From: Planctomyces sp.
GTDB taxonomy: Bacteria; Planctomycetota; Planctomycetia; Planctomycetales; Planctomycetaceae
Assembly (NCBI GenBank): GCA_005809115.1
Contig: SYLK01000512.1
Location: forward strand, 1-5,080
Length of the DNA stretch: 5,080 bases
Direction: 5' to 3'
In this document: piece by piece, positions 1 through 5,080 of the stretch
Numbering within the stretch: the first letter of the stretch is position 1
How the letters are laid out: every line of letters begins with the position of its first letter
Notes under the pieces: model-generated
Told to the model about the DNA's origin: nothing
What the model saw: the letters and a program-made list of their open reading frames with translations, nothing else
The model's database searches: none
Translations under genes and position numbers: made by a program

Positions 1-32
1 CCGCGGCTGCAGGAACTCCCGACCTCTCGCTC

Positions 33-38
33 AAAGGA
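33..38 (+). promoter_or_regulatory. Ribosome binding site of the first propeller gene
   Basis: AAAGGA, a partial Shine-Dalgarno match, lies 10 nt before the ATG at 49. It supports that start, although the reading frame is open further upstream to the edge of the window. Confidence 0.45.
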
Positions 39-48
39 ACGGCTGCCC

Positions 49-1290
49 ATGCAACAGCTGCTGATTGTGGTTCTGAACTGTGCCTGCCTTGCGGCCGTGG
101 CGTCTGCGGGCGACCCCGCCGTCTGGACTCAGTGGCGCGGGACCGATCGTTCGTGCCGTGTTTCGGCAGACACGGTCTGGCCCGATGCTCTGAATGACAC
201 TTCGCTGACCAGAATGTATCGCATCCCTCTGGGTCCTGGTTACTCCGGGCCGATTGTGACGGCCGACCGCGTGTTTGTGACGGAGACGGTTGACGAGAAA
301 GTCGAACGCGTGCACGCCCTCGATCGCCAGACCGGTAACGAACTCTGGACAGTGGAATGGCCCGGTGCGATGAAGGTGCCGTTTTTCGCTGCATCCAACG
401 GCAGCTGGATTCGGTCGACTCCGGCCTGTGACGGTCGCAGAATCTACGTGGGTGGAATGCTGGACGTCCTGGTCGCGCTGAACGCCGATACCGGCACCGA
501 GGAATGGCGGGTCGATTTCGCGAAGGAATTTGGTTCCGGAGTCGAATCGTTCGGCTTTGTCTGCTCTCCGCTCGTGGATGGTGACGTGGTGTACTGCCAG
601 ACCGGGGGCGGACTGGCGGCCATCAATTGCGAAACCGGTCAGGTAATCTGGAGGTCCCTGCAGGAGTCCGGTGGCATGATGGGAGGCGCTTTCTCATCAC
701 CCGTCATCGAGACCGTCGCCGGCGTGAGGCAACTGATCGTCCAGACACGCGCAAAACTTGCCGGTGTGGATCTGACGTCCGGCAGCGAACTCTGGTCCAT
801 CGATGTCCCGTCGTTTCGCGGCATGAATATTCTCACTCCCACCGTGATGGGCAATCGCATCTTCACCAGCAGTTACGGCGGTGGTTCGTTCCTGTTCGAA
901 GTCACCGCATCATCCGGCCGCTTCCAGGTCAAGCAGGTCTGGAAGCAGCCGGCGGAAGCCTATATGTCTTCGCCGGTTGTCGTCGGCGATCAGCTTTACG
1001 TGCACCTGCGGAACCAGCGATTCACCTGCATCGATCCGGCCACCGGCGAGGCACGCTGGACCAGCAAACCGTTCGGAAAATACTGGAGCATCGCCGTGAA
1101 TGGCGATCGACTGCTGATACTCGATGAACGCGGCGATCTGCTCCTGGTCGCGGCTGATCCGGCAGAATATCGTCAGCTCGACGCGCGACATGTCAGTGAA
1201 TCCTCAACCTGGGCACACATTGCCGCGGCCGGTGACCAGGTGTTCGTGCGAGAACTGGATGGGCTGGTCGTGTTTCGCTGGAGACCGTGA
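49..1290 (+). CDS. Secreted PQQ-like (BamB-like) beta-propeller repeat protein
   Basis: A 413-residue protein. Residues 1-20 form a hydrophobic signal peptide ending in A-S-A before G21. Next comes a W-T-Q-W-R-G motif (26-31), a form of the N-terminal motif seen in many planctomycete PQQ-like proteins. Blade repeats of the pattern (L/I)-(D/N)-x-x-(T/S)-G-x-x-x-W lie at about 88-100, 141-153, 189-201, 237-249 and 325-337, with degenerate blades between and after, fitting a seven- or eight-bladed propeller. No CxxCH heme site and no recognisable quinoprotein dehydrogenase active site are visible, so PQQ binding should not be assumed; a binding or scaffold role is inferred. The mature part has six Cys (36, 127, 172, 183, 194, 327). 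The ATG at 49 follows AAAGGA at 33-38. However, the frame stays open to the window edge and the signal peptide's n-region has no basic residue, so an upstream start outside the window is possible. It converges on the esterase gene and resembles the propeller at 3819-5075. Fold is confident; function is unknown. Confidence 0.9.
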   Translation: MQQLLIVVLNCACLAAVASAGDPAVWTQWRGTDRSCRVSADTVWPDALNDTSLTRMYRIPLGPGYSGPIVTADRVFVTETVDEKVERVHALDRQTGNELWTVEWPGAMKVPFFAASNGSWIRSTPACDGRRIYVGGMLDVLVALNADTGTEEWRVDFAKEFGSGVESFGFVCSPLVDGDVVYCQTGGGLAAINCETGQVIWRSLQESGGMMGGAFSSPVIETVAGVRQLIVQTRAKLAGVDLTSGSELWSIDVPSFRGMNILTPTVMGNRIFTSSYGGGSFLFEVTASSGRFQVKQVWKQPAEAYMSSPVVVGDQLYVHLRNQRFTCIDPATGEARWTSKPFGKYWSIAVNGDRLLILDERGDLLLVAADPAEYRQLDARHVSESSTWAHIAAAGDQVFVRELDGLVVFRWRP

Positions 1291-1307
1291 ACCGGGCGTC
1301 GGGGCAC

Positions 1308-1344
1308 AATTCCGCTTCACCGCGGCAGCCAATGATGCGGAATT
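1308..1344. terminator. Inverted repeat after the first propeller gene, possible terminator
   Basis: AATTCCGC (1308-1315) and GCGGAATT (1337-1344) form a perfect 8-bp stem around a 21-nt loop, starting 17 nt after the stop codon at 1288-1290. No T-run follows on either strand, so it is not a classical intrinsic terminator. It could stabilise the transcript end or help stop converging transcription. The sequence shows only the dyad. Confidence 0.25.
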
Positions 1345-1363
1345 CTGCCTGAACAAGCCGACG

Positions 1364-1380
1364 AAAAATCCCGATCGGGA
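1364..1380 (-). terminator. Weak intrinsic-terminator-like element for the esterase gene
   Basis: The 12-bp perfect palindrome TCCCGATCGGGA (1369-1380) is followed, reading on the minus strand, by five T's (the A-run at 1364-1368). It lies about 64 nt downstream of the esterase stop codon. The stem can hold only about 4 bp around a GATC loop, which is short for an intrinsic terminator. Position and T-run favour the role, but stem strength does not. Confidence 0.3.
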
Positions 1381-1400
1381 CCGATTTGCTCGCCGAAATG

Positions 1401-1448
1401 GCGTGATCCCGTCAGCGCGTGATCCCGTCAGCGCGTGATCCCGTCAGC
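1401..1448. repeat. Three perfect 16-bp tandem repeats at a convergent gene junction
   Basis: GCGTGATCCCGTCAGC occurs three times without a mismatch at 1401-1416, 1417-1432 and 1433-1448. The third copy contains the stop codon of the minus-strand esterase (1444-1446, TCA on the plus strand). Each unit carries one TGA on each strand, and since 16 is not a multiple of three, the three copies place TGA in all six frames. The perfect identity suggests a recent tandem duplication. Any binding-site role is unproven. Confidence 0.9.
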
Positions 1449-3612
1449 GGCCTGATGCGGGTTCCGAGACGAGTTCGACGCTGTTCACCGACCGGATCTG
1501 ATAGACGGCCTGATCGGGCCGCGGCGTCTCCCGGTCGATGTACTGCATCAGCGGCAGAGGCAGCTCGGGTGTGTCATGGTACGTCATCGCCTGAAACAGC
1601 GGCCGACCGTATTTTCCGACCGGTGTTTCAGGCATCTGAGCGATTCTGCGTCCGTTGCGCTCGATCACGAAGGCGCGGATACCGCTTTCTGGATCTGCGT
1701 CCGCGGTCCAGCTGATGAGGGTTTCACCGTCATCCGTGCGAGTCACCGTGACGGATGTCGGTGCGGGCGGCGGTGTCCGGTCCGCCACACCGCCAGTGGC
1801 CTCGTATTCATCCAGTCTGGGCTGCATCTGAACTGCCCAGTCATGCTGCGCTTCGGCCGCCGGCCGCAGTGTCTGCGATGTGTCGCCCGCGGCGGGCAGT
1901 CGATGTGCCAGCCAGAAGTCAAACCAGGGAATTGCCAGGTAGCGTGAATCGCCGCATTCGTGGCCCGTCCGAGGATCGGCGGCAAATTCGAAGAATGGTG
2001 CGCCCAGCGTCCGGTACTCCGCCTGCATGGCCTTCGCCCCGTCCCATGCGACGTGGAACCGGGGATCGTCCTTTTCCTTCAGTCCGGGATTTGCCAGTAC
2101 CGGCACGTTCAGAGCGGCTGCTGTAATCTCAGGTCGGGCGATTTCGTTTTTTGACCAGGCAGACCAGGCCGTACCGGAACGCAGCCAGACGGCCACAATG
2201 CGGTCCGGATGCAGAGTCTGCATCAGACTGGACCAGAACGCACCGCCGGAGTGGCCCCACAGACACCATGGCGCGTGCTGCAGTTCCGGATGCCCGGCAG
2301 CCTGCGAGAAGTACTCCACGGCGTTCAGAAACTGCCGTTCAGATCCGTTTCTGGCATCACACCAGCGACGGCAGTTGATATTGTCGCGGGGTTCATACAT
2401 TGACCCCATCAAAGCGCAGTTCCATTTCGCCGCCAGCGCCTGCCAGTGCAGATCATCCGCGGCGGTCTGCCCTCCCCGCGAAGCCCCGGCGCCACAGCCG
2501 TGCTGGTGCACGATGATCCCGCGGAGGTGATCGACACCGTCCGGGATCCACAACTGGTAGTCGACGGACACCTGCAGCTGACCACTGCGGGCTGTGGCCG
2601 GATATCCCACTTCGAACACCGTCCCACCGGACGATTGTCGCTGACCCGTCTTTGGCATCCGGGCCTGCTGCACCAGTGGCAGAATCTGCCGATCCAGTTC
2701 TGCGGCCTGCTGCTCCGCCTCGCTGAGGGGAAGTCCGGCTGCGATCCCGGGTCGGAGATGGCCGACCTGACTGAGCCATGCATCCCGCAGCAGGACACCG
2801 CGGCTTGTGATCAGCCGCCACAGTTCCGGATCGGGAGTCGCCCAGGACTCAACTCCCAGAGCCCGCAGGATGGCTTCCGCGATCACTCGCTGGCCCTCTT
2901 CAGTCGGATGCACGCCATCGGGGGCCAGGGAAAACCGCGGATCCCGACGCCGCTGCTCGGTGACGTAACTGATCACGGGCTGGTGCAGGTCGATCACCAT
3001 ATCGGCCTCATCCCTGAGCTGCAGAATCCAATCACCATACGTCTTCACCACATCAGCGTAGTTCTCGTACACAGCGAAATACGCATACTTGTCCCGGCCG
3101 GCCGGCTGCAGTTTCCCGGATTCGCGCAGCAGCAGCGGATCAAACGGCGGCGGAGTCAGCAGGACGATTTTTGCCCCCGCACCACGGACCGCGGCTGTCA
3201 GACGCAGAATTCCGTCCTTCCAGGCCTGAAAACGGTCCTCATGGAATGGATGATAAATTCCGTCATTCATGCCGTAACAGGCGACCACTACGTCCGGCCG
3301 GACCTGCTGCAGCGCGCGAGTCAGCCGTTCGTGGACGTCGGGACGAGGAAACGGGTGATCCGGCTCGGAGAGGCCACTGCAGGTTTCACTGCTGAGTCCC
3401 AGGTTGATGATTTCCGGCAGGGGATCGACTCCCTGCAGCCGCAGCTGGGTCTCGATCCAGGCCACATACTGTCCTGCATAAGTCACGGAGTCGCCCAGAA
3501 ACAGAATCCGTTTTGCCTGCAGGGGAAATGCATCAGCGGCCGTCGCCTGCATGAGCCCCGCCACAAGATACAGGCAGGTGACGCCTGACAGCCGGCCACA
3601 GAATGTCTTCAT
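1444..3612 (-). CDS. Exported SGNH (GDSL) hydrolase fused to an alpha/beta-hydrolase and an FN3-like domain
   Basis: A 722-residue protein from the ATG at 3612; a GTG directly upstream (3615) would add one residue. A signal peptide covers about 1-28, with cleavage near A-T-A or A-D-A. The SGNH domain (about 34-255) has block I G-D-S (40-42), block II Gly in N-L-G-L (Gly72), block III G-M-N-D (114-117) and block V D-G-V-H-P (232-236), so the predicted triad is Ser42/Asp232/His235 with Asn116 in the oxyanion hole. A helical linker (about 256-330) follows. A second catalytic domain (about 335-575) shows H-Q-H-G-C-G (369-374, oxyanion-type loop), the nucleophile elbow G-H-S-G-G (453-457, Ser455), a candidate acid at Asp515/516 and His551 in G-H-E-C-G. 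Residues about 613-717 begin with a Pro-rich stretch and resemble a fibronectin type III domain. Both hydrolase sites look intact. The family fits esterases, perhaps deacylating polysaccharides; the substrate cannot be read from sequence. The gene is convergent with the first propeller and divergent from the second. Confidence 0.93.
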   Translation of the reverse strand: MKTFCGRLSGVTCLYLVAGLMQATAADAFPLQAKRILFLGDSVTYAGQYVAWIETQLRLQGVDPLPEIINLGLSSETCSGLSEPDHPFPRPDVHERLTRALQQVRPDVVVACYGMNDGIYHPFHEDRFQAWKDGILRLTAAVRGAGAKIVLLTPPPFDPLLLRESGKLQPAGRDKYAYFAVYENYADVVKTYGDWILQLRDEADMVIDLHQPVISYVTEQRRRDPRFSLAPDGVHPTEEGQRVIAEAILRALGVESWATPDPELWRLITSRGVLLRDAWLSQVGHLRPGIAAGLPLSEAEQQAAELDRQILPLVQQARMPKTGQRQSSGGTVFEVGYPATARSGQLQVSVDYQLWIPDGVDHLRGIIVHQHGCGAGASRGGQTAADDLHWQALAAKWNCALMGSMYEPRDNINCRRWCDARNGSERQFLNAVEYFSQAAGHPELQHAPWCLWGHSGGAFWSSLMQTLHPDRIVAVWLRSGTAWSAWSKNEIARPEITAAALNVPVLANPGLKEKDDPRFHVAWDGAKAMQAEYRTLGAPFFEFAADPRTGHECGDSRYLAIPWFDFWLAHRLPAAGDTSQTLRPAAEAQHDWAVQMQPRLDEYEATGGVADRTPPPAPTSVTVTRTDDGETLISWTADADPESGIRAFVIERNGRRIAQMPETPVGKYGRPLFQAMTYHDTPELPLPLMQYIDRETPRPDQAVYQIRSVNSVELVSEPASGR

Positions 3613-3622
3613 CACGGTGGAA

Positions 3623-3626
3623 TCCT
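3623..3626 (-). promoter_or_regulatory. Possible ribosome binding site of the esterase gene
   Basis: AGGA on the minus strand lies 10 nt before the ATG at 3612 and 7 nt before the GTG at 3615. It fits either start, so the choice stays open by one codon; ATG is preferred as the commoner start. Confidence 0.35.
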
Positions 3627-3807
3627 GAGAAGAGGAAAATCAGAACCACGATCGGGCTGTGCCGGACAAACAATAACCTGGCCCCGGCAGTATCGCCAGC
3701 CGATGATTCATGCGGCGGCCTCCGCGACTCCGCAGGATGCTGTCAACGGTCTGCCCCGTGCGGTACAGTCCGGGCAGGACAAATTCTCACTGGAAGTCCC
3801 CCCTGTC

Positions 3808-3812
3808 GAGAG
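3808..3812 (+). promoter_or_regulatory. Ribosome binding site that sets the start of the second propeller gene
   Basis: GAGAG lies 6 nt before the ATG at 3819. That ATG opens a clear signal peptide. The same frame is open back to an ATG at 3603, but that would overlap the divergent esterase start and bury the signal peptide 72 residues inside the protein. The start at 3819 is therefore preferred. Confidence 0.55.
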
Positions 3813-3818
3813 AACAAC

Positions 3819-5075
3819 ATGCCCGGGTTCCGAAAATCGCTGCTGCATCTCCTGGTCCTGGTCGTCCATCTGGGGAGTCTCACGCAGGCTGGTGACTGGC
3901 CGCAGATTCTGGGACCGCAGCGAAACGGTGTGGCCGAGAATGAAACGCTGCTGGAGCGCTGGCCGGACGCCGGGCCGATGGAACTCTGGCAGTGTGCTGC
4001 CGGCAGTGGTTTTGCCGGAGTTTCCGTCGCCGGGGAACGGGTGGCCTTCTTCTGCCGCGAAGGCGACGCAGAAGTCATGCGCCTGCTGGATGCGGCCACC
4101 GGGCGCGAATTTTGGGCCAGCCGCAGTGCCTGCCAGTACCGCGGCGGGGTTTCGAGCGACAAGGGGCCACGCTGTGTCCCGCTGATTGATGGGAACCATG
4201 TCTATCTTTTCGGCGTCGAGGGACTCCTGCGGTGCCTGTCACTGACTGACGGATCCGAGATCTGGAAGGTGGACACGAACCAGGAATTTTCACCACTCGA
4301 AGGTTACTTCGGTGTGGGCAGCACGCCGGTGATTCACGATCAGCTGCTGATTGTCAATGTCGGTGGCCGCGATGACGCGGCAGTGGTGGCGTTCGACAAG
4401 GCCAGCGGCAGAACGGTCTGGAAGACCGGCCAGGACCATGCAAGTTATTCATCCCCGATCGCGGCCACGCTGGAAGGCCGGGTGCACGTGCTGGTCCTGA
4501 CGCGGCTGCACCTGTGGTCCCTTGACCCGTCCAGCGGGCAACTGCGATTTCAGATGGCCTTCGGCAAGCGCGGTCCGACGGTCAACGGGGCCACGCCGGT
4601 GGTCGTGGGAAACGATGTATTTGTGTCGGCCAGCTACGGAGTCGGTGCGCTGCTGGCGCGGGTCAACGGACCGACGGCGAGTGAAGTCTGGCGTGATGAA
4701 GATCTGCTCGCGACGCAGTATGCAACACCGGTGCTTGTGGCGGGGCGGCTGTACGCTGTGGACGGCCGCCAGGATGCCGGCCCCGGATCCGCCCGCGTCC
4801 GCTGCATTGATCTGACCCGGCAGAGAGTCTTGTGGGAACAGTCGGGTTTCGACTACGGAAGCCTGGTCAGCGTCGGCCGTGATCTGCTGTTCCTGACGTG
4901 CGGCGGCGAACTGATTCGATTCGAAGCATCACCGGAAAAGTATCGGGAAATCCAGCGGGCCGTGGTCCTGTCCGGTACGGATCGCGGTTACCGTCTGCCG
5001 GCTCTGTCTCGTGGCCGGTTGTTTGTGCGGGATGATTCCAGGCTGAAGGCCCTGAAAGTCGGCGAAACTCCCTGA
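3819..5075 (+). CDS. Second secreted PQQ-like (BamB-like) beta-propeller repeat protein
   Basis: A 418-residue protein. The signal peptide has Arg5/Lys6 and a Leu/Val-rich core at about 8-20, with likely cleavage after L-T-Q-A (Ala24). The mature protein opens with D-W-P-Q-I-L-G-P (26-33), the N-terminal signature of planctomycete PQQ-like proteins. Blade repeats lie at about 87-99, 137-149, 189-201, 232-244 and 327-339; the fourth has Phe and the fifth R-Q in place of the usual Trp and T/S-G. The end has the family-like S-P-E-K-Y segment (371-375) and a last blade with G-R-L-F-V-R-D (399-405). No heme-c motif is present and no redox role is visible. Seven Cys occur in the mature part (59, 79, 105, 119, 139, 329, 361). 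It aligns by eye with the propeller at 49-1290, notably the S-S-P blade near 210 followed by the S-Y-G blade near 272, suggesting paralogy. It is transcribed away from the esterase gene and is complete, ending 5 bp before the window edge. Function is unknown; a binding or scaffold role is inferred. Confidence 0.92.
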   Translation: MPGFRKSLLHLLVLVVHLGSLTQAGDWPQILGPQRNGVAENETLLERWPDAGPMELWQCAAGSGFAGVSVAGERVAFFCREGDAEVMRLLDAATGREFWASRSACQYRGGVSSDKGPRCVPLIDGNHVYLFGVEGLLRCLSLTDGSEIWKVDTNQEFSPLEGYFGVGSTPVIHDQLLIVNVGGRDDAAVVAFDKASGRTVWKTGQDHASYSSPIAATLEGRVHVLVLTRLHLWSLDPSSGQLRFQMAFGKRGPTVNGATPVVVGNDVFVSASYGVGALLARVNGPTASEVWRDEDLLATQYATPVLVAGRLYAVDGRQDAGPGSARVRCIDLTRQRVLWEQSGFDYGSLVSVGRDLLFLTCGGELIRFEASPEKYREIQRAVVLSGTDRGYRLPALSRGRLFVRDDSRLKALKVGETP

Positions 5076-5080
5076 GAGAC

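Larger units (their letters stand above)
3613..3818. promoter_or_regulatory. Divergent intergenic region, presumed to hold both promoters
   Basis: These 206 bp separate the start codons of two divergent genes, so promoters in both directions are expected. No strong sigma-70 pair is visible. On the plus strand, TACAGT (3764-3769) is a 4-of-6 match to a -10 box but has no good -35. On the minus strand a perfect TTGACA (3746-3741) has no -10 at normal spacing. Two small dyads occur: TGCCGG/CCGGCA (3660-3665 and 3684-3689) and CTGCCC/GGGCAG (3751-3756 and 3772-3777). Such short dyads are common by chance at this GC content. Confidence 0.4.

Noticed and set aside
1401..1448. CRISPR-like array
   Set aside because: The 16-bp units abut directly with no spacers and number only three; this is a simple tandem repeat.
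1576..2530. Several plus-strand open frames of 64-167 codons opposite the esterase C-terminal half
   Set aside because: They overlap each other and the well-supported minus-strand gene, are Arg/Pro/Ser-rich as expected for high-GC shadow frames, and show no recognisable domain.
2446..3588. A 380-codon open frame on the plus strand, antisense to the esterase gene
   Set aside because: It is in direct codon register with the minus-strand gene, where it stays open simply because the sense gene avoids TTA, CTA and TCA codons. The translation shows no signal peptide or domain pattern, while the minus-strand frame has clear catalytic motifs.
3741..3746. Perfect TTGACA on the minus strand as a -35 box for the esterase gene
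   Set aside because: No -10-like hexamer lies 16-19 nt downstream on that strand; the region there is GC-rich.
3603..3818. A 72-residue N-terminal extension of the second propeller from an ATG at 3603
   Set aside because: It would overlap the divergent esterase start, place the signal peptide internally, and its sequence has no propeller pattern. The ATG at 3819 has a ribosome binding site and opens directly into the signal peptide.

Overview
The window looks like a piece of a Planctomycetota chromosome. The evidence is high GC content, exported proteins of about 415 residues built from PQQ-like (BamB-like) beta-propeller repeats that begin with the W-x-Q-(F/W/I)-x-G motif common in that phylum, and a secreted SGNH (GDSL-type) hydrolase with a long extension. 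This assignment rests on protein style only; there is no rRNA or other phylogenetic marker here.

Layout, left to right. Positions 49-1290 (+) encode a secreted PQQ-like propeller protein. Positions 1291-1443 are a short convergent intergenic region with weak hairpins and three perfect 16-bp tandem repeats; the last repeat contains the stop codon of the next gene. Positions 1444-3612 (-) encode a large exported protein with an SGNH esterase domain, a second alpha/beta-hydrolase domain with its own GHSGG nucleophile elbow, and a C-terminal fibronectin type III-like domain. Positions 3613-3818 are a divergent intergenic region with no convincing promoter. Positions 3819-5075 (+) encode a second PQQ-like propeller protein, related to the first.

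All three proteins appear to carry Sec signal peptides, so they probably act in the periplasm or at the cell surface. The gene order (propeller >, < esterase, propeller >) does not form one operon. A shared role, such as deacylating a polysaccharide or other ester beside propeller scaffold or binding proteins, is only an inference. The propellers show no heme-c motif and no sign of being true quinoprotein dehydrogenases. The most notable items are the two-catalytic-domain esterase and the 3 x 16-bp repeat, which places TGA in all six frames at the convergent gene junction. I see no mobile element, CRISPR array, tRNA or rRNA, and no clear evidence of a new defence or biosynthetic system.
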